DNA of 64,000 nt from Sphagnum compactum. Taxonomy: Eukaryota; Bryophyta; Sphagnopsida; Sphagnales. The position numbers were made by a program, and so were the translations under genes. Location of the stretch: NCBI GenBank assembly GCA_965153455.1, contig OZ234494.1, positions 806,001 to 870,000 of the forward strand, given 5' to 3'. The notes beneath the pieces are model-generated. The model did no database searches and was not told the DNA's origin. It saw only the letters and a program-made list of their open reading frames with translations. The stretch's first letter is position 1; each line of letters starts with the position of its first letter. This document shows, in pieces, positions 36,818-48,200 of this stretch.

Positions 36818-37778
36818 TTATGCTCCTCGAGCTTCTCGTCGTGTGGCATCATGCAGAATATCAACATCAACTCCATCTGGAGGAAGTTGCACATATCGTA
36901 CCACTGACCCTCGAATGAAGCAGTTCTTTACTGAAAGCTGCAAAATCCAAACCACCAGTGCAGGTAGGTAGGTGCTACCAGAAGAATGATTCTGGCAAAT
37001 TCAGGACTTATTTACAGTGCAAAACCTTAGAAAATTACAAAGTGCAAGTGGAATATGAAAAATACAAAATGAATCAATGCTTTACTAAAAGCTGCAGTAT
37101 CCAAACAACCAGCAGGTAGGGTGGGTAGGGTTCCCCAGAAGAATGATTCTGGCAAATTCCGGACTAACACTGCAAAACCCTAGAAAAACCCTAGAAAATT
37201 ACAAAGCACAAGCGGAATAAGAAAAAAAAGAAAAACAAGGGACGGACGACAAAAACCCTTGATTTGGAGGAGAAAGTGCGAACCATGTGCGGGTATTTGG
37301 CTTCGTCGACTACGCGAGTATTCTCTAGTTTGATGTTAAGGTACTGATCGACCGAATGCAAGATACCGGTGATAGCCAAATCATTCTTGAGCTCTACTGT
37401 CACCACCTTCCCAACCAGCTCCTTGAAGTACGAGAAGAAGAGCTGTTGTCACAAACAGACACACACACACCAACCAACCAACCAAACAAACAAACAACCC
37501 CTTTCTTTCAGTTCAGCTGAGCTTTCTTTCTTCATACATATATGTGACATGTATGTGGCGTTTTTTTTTCCCCACCCCTCTCTCTAACATAACAACACAC
37601 TTTTCCTCCAAAGAAACACCTCCGCGATTCATTCGTATACTACCCTAAACCTAAACCTATTGCGAAAACCAAACCACGCCCGAGAATAGAGAACAAGCAA
37701 TAAACTCGCTGAACTTCACCTACAAGTGCTGGTTTCAGGAGAAATAAAAAACAGCGAGTAGAGAAAAATTGTTACCAT
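36818..37778 (-). CDS. LSM2: U6 snRNA-associated Sm-like protein LSm2, three coding exons
   Basis: Subunit of the nuclear LSm2-8 ring (U6 snRNA 3' end, splicing) and of the cytoplasmic LSm1-7 ring (decapping-linked mRNA decay). Exons on minus are 37778-37776 (the ATG alone), 37442-37284 and 36937-36818. They give 93 aa, the usual LSm2 length. The protein reads LFFSYFKELVGKVVTVELKN, then LHSVDQYLNIKLENTRVVDE (Sm1 motif), and NCFIRGSVVRYVQLPPDG (Sm2 motif), ending RREARGA. Similarity to plant LSM2 is nearly complete. The start codon is followed immediately by the donor gtaaca. Intron 2 uses donor gttcgc and contains a duplicated copy of the exon 3 acceptor region. Confidence 0.95.
36914..37220. 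repeat. Direct duplication over the LSM2 exon 3 acceptor
   Basis: About 154 bp covering the start of exon 3 and adjoining intron (36914-37060) is repeated at 37070-37220. Shared blocks include agaagaatgattctggcaaa and tagaaaattacaaag. The second copy keeps an acceptor-like gcag before cttttagtaaagc, at 37091. Confidence 0.85.
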
Positions 37779-39062
37779 GTTGCTCGAGCTGTGTAGCACC
37801 AGTTCAAACAGCCGATGTCGCCGTGTTTTCTTCGCAAAAAACTCGGATTTTGTTGTTGTTGCAAAACGCAGTAACGCAGTCGCTCCTTCTCTTCAGAAGA
37901 AGACGGTCTTCCCTCGTCTTTTCCTCAACCCAAGTGCTAACCGAGATCCCAGGACTCAATCCAGATCTCAAAAAACACATCTCCGTGTCCCGTTCCAAGT
38001 CTTGTTCCAGGTCTTGTTCCAAGTCTTGTGAATTTTCGGTCCCACGCAGTTCTTTTTTTGTCAATGGAGCTGAAGTGGCGATCGTCCAGAAGATAATTTA
38101 GCCATATTTGGCTACATATTAGATTTGAAAGTAAAAAAATCAGAAGCTTTCTATATTCTTGGCTACCTGCTGGAAAGTATCATATTTTTTTTAATGGAAA
38201 ATACTTTATATAGGTCGAAATCATATTTTTTCAAGTCGAAATTTGGCGAAATGAAGGCATTCGGGTTTTTGCAAAATAAAATGTGAATTTAAAAAATGAA
38301 AATTTTTCCTTCTTTCAAGGGAAAAAGAAAAGAAAAAAAAAAGGAAAAAATGAAGAAGAAAATCTTGTTTTGACATACTAAAGGCTTTTTGAACAGGGCT
38401 TTAAATTTTTTTTTAAAAAAAAACATTTAAAATTTCAAAATTCCTCAAGTATGTCCACTGGCGAGGATCCCTAGTATTAATTAATTAGCCATTTAAATGG
38501 CTACCGTCCTAAGTGGTCTGTAGCAGTTTTACAAAAAGTGCTGCTACAAGTGGCGACCTAGGAAGTGCCTAGGGTCTAGATGTGGTTAATTTAATTATTT
38601 TTAATTCGAAAAATGGCGAAAATAATCCCATATAAATCCCCTACGACATTAATATTTATTGTTAATTTTTAAAATTTTAATATTAAAATAAATTTTAATT
38701 TTAAAAACAAAATTAAAAAAAAAAAAAAAAAACAAGAGGGGTGTGTCAGTCACACTGTGGCCTTGCCATTTACAATAATTAAAAAAAAAAGTATCTTAAG
38801 GCAAAAGAAGAAGAATTATGGAAACTCAAATATTTCACCAAAATTACAATCTTCCCAAAAACCATCCTCTAAAAAGAGACACAAAATCCTCCAAGATATC
38901 ATAACTCTATATATCTAATCTCTCAAGGTTTCCAACACAAGCCCAAAAAATTATTATCTTTCAAAAAAAATCCTTATATGTATTAAAAAAAAAAGACCTA
39001 TTATTATTACTATTATTATTATTATTACCCAAGGGGGGCCAAAATCCCCTTTAAAGCTACTA
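37779..39062. other. LSM2 5' flank and AT-rich intergenic DNA
   Basis: Up to about 38100 the sequence is of genic composition and probably holds the LSM2 5' UTR and promoter. At about 37997-38032 a 12-bp word (like ttccaagtcttg) is repeated three times. Beyond 38100 it is AT-rich without a gene. At 38516-38560 a small inverted repeat (tgtagcag ... ctgctaca) is present. Confidence 0.5.
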
Positions 39063-39204
39063 CTAGTTTGAACCCGGTGCCTAATGCACAGGTGTGTTAT
39101 TTCAACAATGTTTTGTTCATGTTTTAGTTTTTTAAAAAAACTTTTATCTTTTTTATTTTTTATAATTATTATTTTGTATAATAAAAATAAAGTGTTTCTT
39201 TTTC
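39063..39204 (-). mobile_element. Second copy of the Helitron-tip-like repeat, flanked by a 22-bp direct repeat
   Basis: Homologous to 8267-8424, starting ctagtttgaacccggtgcc and ending in a T-rich block. The 22 bases before it (39041-39062, aaaatccccttt...) are repeated exactly after it (39205-39226), like a long target-site duplication. Helitrons do not make such duplications, so the terminus and the flank point to different mechanisms. Confidence 0.5.
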
Positions 39205-39742
39205 AAAATCCCCTTTAAAGCTACTATGTGACTCTATAATGAATCTCAACACAATATATATATCCTTAAGGGCCTTGGAAAGCAAGGCCCAATAAAACCA
39301 ACTTGATTTGATTTGATGCAACAAGTGATGATGAGTGAGTGTACATACATCATACATACACACTTACTTGGGAAGTGAAGAACTAAACTTGGATGTGAGA
39401 CATGTTTGAACCCGGTGCCTAATGCACAGGTGTGTTATTTCAACAATGTTTTGTTCATGTTTTAGTTTTTTAAAAAAAATTTTATCTTTTTTATTTTTTA
39501 TAATTATTATTTTGTATAATAAAAATAAAGTGTTTCTTTTTCAAAATCCCCTTTAAAGCTACTATGTGACTCTATAATGAATCTCAACACAATATATATA
39601 TCCTTAAGGGCCTCGGAAAGCAAGGCCCAATAAAACCAACTTGATTTGATTTGATGCAACAAGTGATGATGAGTGAGTGTACATACATCATACATACACA
39701 CTTACTTGGGAAGTGAAGAACTAAACTTGGATGTGAGACATG
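39067..39742. repeat. 338-bp tandem duplication, two near-identical copies
   Basis: Copies run 39067-39404 and 39405-39742, from tttgaacccggtgcc to ggatgtgagacatg. They differ at very few positions (for example ccttgg against cctcgg), so the duplication is recent. Each copy contains most of the mobile-element-like repeat plus about 190 bp of flanking unique DNA. Confidence 0.95.
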
Positions 39743-40075
39743 TTTTTGCAGAGCCACATATTACTGCTCTGCTGATGACTAGCAAGCACCCGCTGCTGCT
39801 GCTGGGGATGATGATGCTCTCTTCCTTTTCTCATATATGAATGCAAAGAGAACTCCAAAGAATTTGTACACCAAAACCCCATTCATTATTGATTCCATTT
39901 TTGTCAGTGGAGGAAACCCAAAATCAAATAAAATAAATTAAAAATAAAAATCCCTTCCTTGCTTCTTTCCTTCCTTCCTTGCTTCCTTCCTTCTTTCTTT
40001 CTTTCTTTCTTTCTTTTCTAGTAGTAGTAGTACTATACTACCCAGTGGAGCAGGGAGTGTGCAGAGCTCCTACCG
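39743..40075. other. 5' flank of the UVR-TPR gene
   Basis: Holds a (CTTT/CCTT)n microsatellite at about 39953-40018 and GTAGTAGTAG at 40020-40030. Both probably lie in the promoter or leader, since the first coding exon starts at 40076. No clear TATA box was identified. Confidence 0.5.
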
Positions 40076-40564
40076 ATGATGGCTGCCATGAGGAGCTTAC
40101 AAGCAACAATTTTGCGACCACCCAACAATAACAACAACAACAACAACAACAACAACAATTCAGCAGGTGCGTCGTGGTGGTGGTCTTTGGCAGAATTTTT
40201 GTTCACAAACTGTGTCTTTTGCGAGAGTTTTTTTTTTTTTTTTTTTTGTTAAAAAGATTTTTGGGTTCTGCCTTCTTGTGGAGTGCTGTTGTTGTTGTTG
40301 TTGTTGTTGTTTCTCTCTTCTTTTCTCTAGTGTCGATGGAGCATACCGGGTGATGGGTCGTTTCCTGTTTCTCTTTCCTGAATCAAATCCACAAGGGGCA
40401 AGAAGAAAGAAGCCCAAAGTACTTAGTGTAGTACCCTTTGTGACAGAATTTCTCTAGGGTACCATGTCTTGGGGAAGAATTCTTGTTGGAATCTTATGAG
40501 GAGCGAGAAGATTTGATGTAGAAAGCTTTGGGAGACAATTATGGATGATGGGTCTCAATCAAAA

Positions 40565-40632
<68 letters not shown>

Positions 40633-43600
40633 TTTCTGTTTTCCTGAAGAGGGGGGAGTGGGTTTTCAGAAGGCAGACAGACCTTCCTAGTTTTATAACC
40701 TGGTGTGGGGGATGTGGTGGTGATGGTGCTTGTGGATGCTGCCTGCAGTTGGGTTGGATGGTGGTAGGGAGAATGAGAATTTGGGTATGGAGCTGATGGG
40801 TGTTGCCATACCTGGGTCAGCCAGGCAGGAGCTCCAAGTGGCAAGGATGCTGCATTGCCCTAGTACTTTGAACAAGCAAAGGGTGATGATGCTGGCTTCT
40901 TCTTCTTCTTCCACATTGGGTTGCAAGAAGAAGCAACGTGGTGATGCATTCTTTACAGAGGTTAGAGGACTCTCACTCACTCACTCACTCACTCACTCAC
41001 ACAGTGGACCACTGCCTTGTTGCAATGAACACAACAAGAAAGATGTGAATCTGATCGTCATAAATGTGTTTATCTGTCCTCAAACCCTTACTACTCTCAT
41101 CATGGATTTGGACATTGTCACTGACCACCAGCTTCAGAGTTTCTAACCCTAAAATCCTTGATGACAATCTATGACTAATTTTGTCGCAGTTTCCAAACAC
41201 AGAAGGAAATGGTTCATGGACTCTACATAAATAAAAAGGGAAGAAGAGGAGAAGAATCAGAGTGTGTATATATCTCATTGTTGTCACAAGACCCGTTTGA
41301 ATACAATCTGAAACCCTTTGTGGTGGTTTCAAACTTTTGGGGGTTTGTGTGCTGCAGCCTGCTGTAGCACGGTGTACTACGTTTGGTGGGCGGGGACTTG
41401 TGCCATCAAGGTCTAGCTGTACACATTACGTTTGCTGTGCTGACAACCAAAGGGTGAAGATTTTTTGTCCCAAGATTGTGTGTCAACTGTGGTGTGTGTT
41501 TGTCCCAAAAGGGTAGTTTTGTCTTGAGAGTAGTGTGGTGAAAAATGGCTGCTGAAATGGTCAGTTTCTACACTTATTTGTGGTGTTTTTTCTTGGGCTT
41601 GCAGGCCAGCAGCTCCTTTGTCAGTAGTGATTTGGATAATGGAGCAGAAGAGGAAGGCATTTGGGAGCGTGTTCAGTTGTTAGAAAGGCAAGTACTTGTG
41701 TTTCCGTAGGTTTGAAGTCAAGACATTAATAAAAAAGAAAAAGTGAAAAAAATTCCAAAGATGGGCTGCACTTAATTGCAGCTAAGGAAATTTGACAACT
41801 TTTAGTTGCTGTAGGTCCTCTATGTCTTGTTTTCAGACAAGTCCCATTTAAGTGAACTTTGAATGTATTTATTGTACTCTTGCTGCTGCTGTGCTCTGAG
41901 AGTTGTTGGTTGACGATGAGAACATGGCTTTGGACTTATGCAGGCAGTTAGGAGTTGCAGTTAGCGAGGAGAATTATGCAGAGGCTTCAAGGTGATAAAT
42001 CATCTTTATGCCTGTCCCCCCTGTCCTTGCTGATCCCTGTCTATCCATCTCTTAGCCCATGCATGCATGTATGAGTTGTACCTGCTACTGAATGCTCTCT
42101 AACAGCACGGATGGAAGGAGGAGGGCTATTGCAGCATGCCACAGCTTCAAAGCAGGCTATGTAATTCAAGCCCTAGGTCATGCTGCTTTCTGCTGAAGTG
42201 TGGTTCTGGAACTGTTGATCCTCTGCACACACTTCTTAGAGACCCTAGTTACCACAAATAGAGTGCGGTAGCCCACATGTGCATGGAAGAGGGATGGGCT
42301 TGGCAGGTTGCGGGACCAGATACTGGGCTTGAAGGGTCGCTTAACTCCTGCTGAGCAGGTAATGTTCACTGACCAGGGATTGCTTAATGAGACTGTGCAG
42401 TAATATTTGCTAATGAGCTAGAGGAATTGGTTTGGAGAATTTTGTCCTCCTGTGGCAGCTGAACCACATTAGAAGATCTTGATGCCAATGTCACTGATGT
42501 ATCTGTGATTGTTGTGGGCTTTGCCAGTTTTTGCTGACAAATTCAGGACGACTAACAAATGGGAGTCTAGGCCAGAGGATGACAGCAATTGCGGTCTGGG
42601 GACTCAATCCCCTCCCCTTTTTCTCATTTCACCTCTGATGTACTTGTATTCCTGGGTGTTGCAATCTGCATGAATATCATGTGTGCTATATAACGAAAGA
42701 ACTCATTTATGAGACTGAATCTGTGGGGTATGTATGGGTGGTTAGGCTATGGGTGATTTAGGGGACCATCGCACATTGCCTATACTTTTGAATGGGTTGC
42801 GTGATGAGAACCCCCATATAGTTGACCAAACTGAGAAGGTGCAAAGCAATTATCTCTCATCTACAATCATCAAATGACAACTTGTGCGAGCTTGAAGTTT
42901 GTGCCACTACTATCTTGGGTGTCAATCAATGTTTGTGGTTTTGAAGCTGATGAGTGGTCTGTTTTGTGAAGGCAATGTGGAAAATCTTCATGCGCTCTGG
43001 GATGGAAGAGGTTGATCAGCGACTACAGGTATAGAACATCATCCCCACTTTGTGATTTTTGTAACTATCTTTGACCCAATTAAAAAATCTATCTTTCGAA
43101 GATGTGCTGCTGCTACTCTTAGTTTGAACAAATGCTTTCCTTGGTCTGAGGGCGGTCAACTGAAAGCTTTGACAACATGAACTTGACTTATCTGGTACAC
43201 TGGCTTTCTTTTCTCATGTATGCATGTTGGAGATAATTGCAACATTTACTGTGAGGTCATGGAACTCTTATGCAGGAGGGGGTTGCACAATTGATCTCAA
43301 GGGATGGATACAGGCAAGCGGAGAGTGTCTTCACTGAGGTCTAGTCTCAAACCTGCCCATCAATGAATATCTGTATTTACATGATCCTTTGCCCACAGGT
43401 TCCATAAACAGGGCGACAGGGGGGGCTGATTCAAGGGTAGTGGCATCAATGCCCACAGATCATAAAAATGGCGCCCTCATTCGCTGAAGGATACAACAAG
43501 CGTGCCACAGTGTATTATCTCTTGCAGGCATGAAATTTGTTCTCTGATGCCACACAACACAATGCAGAATATGGTACTTCAGTGATTCTTCAGATGGATG

Positions 43601-44639
43601 GCAGCTTTGTGAATAAGGAGCAATATTTGATTTTGCTGTGAATTTGAGCACGTAGGCTGCTTTAAGAGTCTTACCTATCTTGATTCTTCCTGACCAGATA
43701 AAATTCTTTGGAACAGGAATATGAAGAAGCAATACAAGATTGTCGAAGCACGTTAGCTTTGAATCCATACCATTTTGGGGCACTTAGTGGTAAATTTCTT
43801 AAACCCTGATTTATCTCAACCCTTGTGAAAGACTTCTTGTGTTTTCCCCTCTTTTTGTTTTCTCGATGACACTCATTGCACTCATATACATTGGATGTAC
43901 CACTGGTGGTGGATTCCTAGTGTGGGTATGGATCATGATGACTACATGATTCTGCTGTGTTCATAGGTCTTGGGCTTTGTTATGCTGCCCTTCAAGATCT
44001 GGAGTCAGCACTCTTTTGGTTTGAGAAAGCATTTACATTGCATCCAGGTTTGCTTCTGGTAAGTTCTTTGAGCTCTGCACATCTCTCTCTTCTCATCTGC
44101 TCTATATGCTTAAATGATGAAGAACTAGGTCCTGTTTTTGTGAGGAGGTGGGTGGGTGGGTGAGTGATGGCTGCTACAGTGATTGGCACTGCAAAATACT
44201 AACATGTCTTCATTTATGCAATTTGAAGATTGAGTTATCCTCATGATATATACATAGCCATGAAGGTACTGTTTGTGTAGGTGGGTCCTCTCTTAAATAT
44301 AGCAATGTCTTCAACATTCTACAAAGTTTCTGACTGATGGGTTTGTGCTTGTAGATTGGCAAATACATTGAAGCTTTGAAGCAGGTAAGATAGAATGTTT
44401 TTTTCCTGCAAGAGTTGGATGTCTCTTTTGGCGGCTCCAATCCTATTTATGGTGCTGGTTAGCAGCAATGTATTAGAATTTTGGTTAAGAATTTTCATTC
44501 TGGTGGAATCTTGGAAAATTTGGAGTAGAGGAGAGACATATGGGGTGTTAAATCTCTTGGGTGGGGTGAATGGCATTTGTTCCAGAAGCTAGCTCAACGG
44601 AATGGAAGTAGTGAGACAAGGGATCGTGATAGCCAGTAA
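40076..44639 (+). CDS. UVR-motif and TPR protein, probably plastid, 12 exons
   Basis: Exons: 40076-40166, 40749-40960, 41605-41687, 41944-41991, 42307-42358, 42972-43028, 43276-43338, 43459-43527, 43717-43789, 43967-44058, 44355-44384, 44586-44639. They sum to 924 nt, or 307 aa. The N-terminus (about 100 aa) has a run of Asn (CAA/AAC repeat), Ser-rich and basic parts and few acidic residues, as in plastid transit peptides. Residues about 124-158 are a UVR (UvrB/UvrC-type) motif: RVQLLERQLGVAVSEENYAE, then SRLRDQILGLKGRL. Residues 211-244 form one textbook 34-residue TPR (AEGYNKRATVYYLLQEYEEA, ending LNPYH) and 245-278 a second (GLCYAALQDLESALFWFEKA). UVR motifs occur in plastid proteins that bind chaperones or nucleic acid; TPRs mediate protein contacts. 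Function is otherwise unknown. Intron 8 requires a GC donor to keep the TPR at 34 residues. The exon 2 acceptor (40749) is the least certain. Confidence 0.8.
40129..40311 (+). repeat. Complementary (CAA)n exon and (GTT)n intron repeats across a 5' splice site
   Basis: Exon 1 ends in a CAA/ACA run (40129-40158). Intron 1 carries GTT repeats at 40288-40311. The two are reverse complements over about 24 bases and bracket the exon 1 donor at 40167. Confidence 0.9.
40569..40631 (+). repeat. (AG)n microsatellite in intron 1 of the UVR-TPR gene
   Basis: About 31 AG dinucleotides without interruption. A T tract lies at 40228-40247 and a (TCAC)n run at about 40973-41000 in the same gene. Confidence 0.95.
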
Positions 44640-45264
44640 AAAAACAGAAAGTTTGCTGACGACGGACACATTGTGTTTCAGATACTTGGTTCCAGCTTTG
44701 TATAAAGTTTTCTGTGAGGGTTATGTTGACATGAGTTGATCCTGGAATCTATTATAATCAATAGTAGTAACTTTGGGGTGATTGACTTGTATATGTTGCA
44801 ACTACAAACTATGTCTCTTAAAGTTTGTAGAAGGCATTCTCCCATTCGTCACTGGGGCACCCTGAAACCATCCACATCAACTTGGGAGTTGCTTGGATAT
44901 GATCAGACTCAAATGTTGCTTGCAGTACAGGGATATACTATCAACTAGAATTTATTGCTTGCACGATAGGAATGTTATGTTCTGTTTTATCAACCACCCA
45001 TTGAGGACTGACTGCAGGTGGAACGCTGTTCAAATATTTTAGCTGTATGTGTGCAACAAAGTGTCCAATGCTGAAAGTTGATGGTGGTAGTGTTGGGTGG
45101 GTTGGGTGGTTATGGACTTTTGAACATACCAGCTAGTACTAGTATTTGAACAAAATTTCATGTGAGCCATGTACTGGTATTGGATCTCTTTTAAAACTTT
45201 GATAGGAGCCTGGTCTTGGTATTAGGTATTAGGGTCCAAGGCTGATTTTTGGCTGGTATGGGGC

Positions 45265-45298
<34 letters not shown>

Positions 45299-48200
45299 GG
45301 TATTAAGATTTGTACAGCTCTGGTTGGAGCTGGTATTACCTCATGTCCCTATTAGCAAGGTACTGGTATGAGGCTGCTATAATCCCATGTTCTGACTTCC
45401 TACTCTCTACTAGGCCGGTGCCTGGTACAAGGCCGGTATTGCCTAAGATCATACCATTTTGATCAGTTCTTTGATACCGGGACCACATCAGTCTATATAC
45501 CAAGGTTGGTTCCAGCCTGTTACCCACCCAACACTGGTAATGAGTTCTAAACCAAGTTGGAGCTGATTCAAAGAGAGTGCTTTTCTTGGGAGGGCACATG
45601 AAATGTGCCGTTGTCAATGGTTTCAAAAGGCTTGGTTTGTTTGCTGTGATACTCTCAGTTAAGGAGGAAATATAGGTAAGCTGGAAGGTGTTTCTATTGG
45701 TAGATTTGCTAGAGTGTTTTGCCAGTCTCCAGACCAGCCCTGCACCAGAGATTGTATGAAGCTGATATTTCAGAGTAAGGAGCTGGCGGAAGTTATTGGC
45801 TCATATAACTGAACTGTGGGAGATTGAAAGGACTATCATGATTTTGTTTACAGCAGGTCCACCAGCGGCAGTAGAAGCTGGAGAGTTTGGACTTGAAAAT
45901 ATGCACAAAATAATATTGCTCTCCAAAAGGGTCAAGAAAGAAGTAAGATTTGGGTTTGATTGCCTGGTCATAGTAATAATTGGGCCATGCGGTAATGTTT
46001 GGTTTTGGCTCAGGAAAATGGTTTTACTCCTGCATATTCTTATGGTTCACTGAGGCTGGTGAAAGGTGCAGCAAAGCTGTGCATGTGCTAGAGAAGAGTG
46101 TAATAAATGTGATCTAACTGTGCGTCCCTGTTTCTGATTGGGGGATCATAATGATTGGTCCAGGTGGTTTGCTATTGTGGTATTCAAATTTTCAATTGTC
46201 TTGCACTTGATAAGCTCAGATTGTTTTTTACACTGATTATGATGGTTTGCAGAATTGCTAATTCTGCAAGCACAAGACATAAGTAAAATTCTTGTTTTGT
46301 AAATTGTTTGGGAAATTGCTGTCTTCACAAGAGTGACGCCGGTTATGAAAGTTGCAAAGGCCATTGCGAGTGAAAATTGGGAAAATTTGGAAAATTCTGG
46401 TTTTTCTGGTGCAATTTGGAAATTCTCAACAATTTTCTTTTTCTTTTTTTTTTTTTTTTGCTCCCAAAGAACAAAATTTTGTGAAGGAAATTAAAGAATC
46501 TTTTTGGAATATTCCACTATTTGACATGAAATCTTCAAAATTAATCAATTATTTAATTAACAGAAATATGTTGAAGCTGCCCTTGTATTATGATATATAT
46601 ATATCATGGAAATGTTTACCCGCATGATAGTTAACAAGGCACAGCTGCCTGGCCTCAAATCCTTTCTTTATTTTCTTTTCCAAATCTGGCAAATTATGTC
46701 ATGATATTCTTTTTGTATGTGTGAAAATCATAATTTTTCAGGTTAGAAAAAGTGAAAAAAATTGCCCCCAAAAAAAAGGATTTGAAAAAAAAAAAAGAGT
46801 AAATTGTGTTCACCATCAAGTCCCATGACACATGTGTTCACCATCAAATCCCATGACTTGATGATATGCATCATGAGCATTATGAGAAGTGCATTGAAAG
46901 CGAGTCTTTGCTGTTTGGGGGAGGGAAAAAAAATGAATAATTTTTTTTTTCAAAAAAATTAATTTGTTGTTTAAAAATTTGAAATGATTGAATTTTCCAT
47001 GATCTAGTATGATATATGGTCACATGAGTAGTGAAATTAACCTATGATAATTATGATGATTTTTATTTTTTATTTTTTATTTCTCGTGATACCTAGAGGG
47101 TTCCCAGCAGATACCTGCCGGGTATCATGAGAAAAATGAAAAAATGGAAAAAAAAAAAAAATCATCAACTTTTATGTCGTCTAATGCCCTTGATTGGCCA
47201 TTAATGCCCATGACCTTGGCCATTACATTACACAAAACAAGCGACGCATTGTGTAATTTTCCTGCCCCAGATCACACGGTCAACCAAAAATATTTAAAAT
47301 AGGAAATGTTCCATGAATTTTATTATAAAAATAAATAAATAAATAAATATATTAAAAAAAAAAAAAAAAAAAAACCCCGCCCTTTACAATAACACATGGC
47401 AACAAAAACAATTGAGTGTGAAAAATTGGCTATTGGCACAAAGAAAAGGGCATTTGGTACACACAAGTGCATGTGCCAGTGCATGTAATAATGTTGGATC
47501 CAGTGGAATAAATGGCAAGGATTTTTATTTTTATTTTTATTTTTTCTTTTCATTTCAAACTTTGAAACAATTGCATTACTTCCATTTATATGATGGGTAA
47601 GATGTGATCACTCAATCACCACCGTCTAATGAGTGACAATAATATTTTCCATGCTCGACAATAATTTCTGATTGGATTTTTCTTTTATTAAAAATAATCT
47701 TTTAGGGTTTGGGTGTTTGGTTTTTTTCTCCTCCTTCAAGAAGTTATCCTCTATATGTTATGATATATATATTAACACCCTCTATATGTTATATGTATTT
47801 TTTAGTATATAGCATTACTTGTGCACTTTGATTTTCCTTGGGTAGCCTTGGCCCAACTTAAGTTTTTCTCAAAAAAGATGGATGATGCCTAAATACACTT
47901 TGGACCCATGTCATGAGGTTTTGGGCTTGTAATGGACACTAGGTGCATGAGTGTATGGGGTTAAAGACGGGTATGCATAGGCCATTGAAATTAGTACCGT
48001 ATTTGGGATTAGACGCAAGGGCACTGGCCTCGTCTAAGTTGTAATAGTTCTACTAAATGTATTTCTGTTTAAACTACTTGTTATATACAATAACAACAAT
48101 AACAACAACAATAATAATAGTATTATCATATCATGGATTATAATAATGATGGAAAATAATAGTTTTGATGGTTGTTGTTAAATTGACCTGAAAAATATGT

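Noticed and set aside
39169-39701. Two near-identical 64-codon minus frames
   Set aside because: They only reflect the 338-bp duplication; no start context and no family resemblance.
40795-40815. Alternative acceptor (gtcag) for exon 2 of the UVR-TPR gene at about 40810
   Set aside because: It is also in phase, but its pyrimidine tract is poorer than that before 40749; kept only as an alternative.
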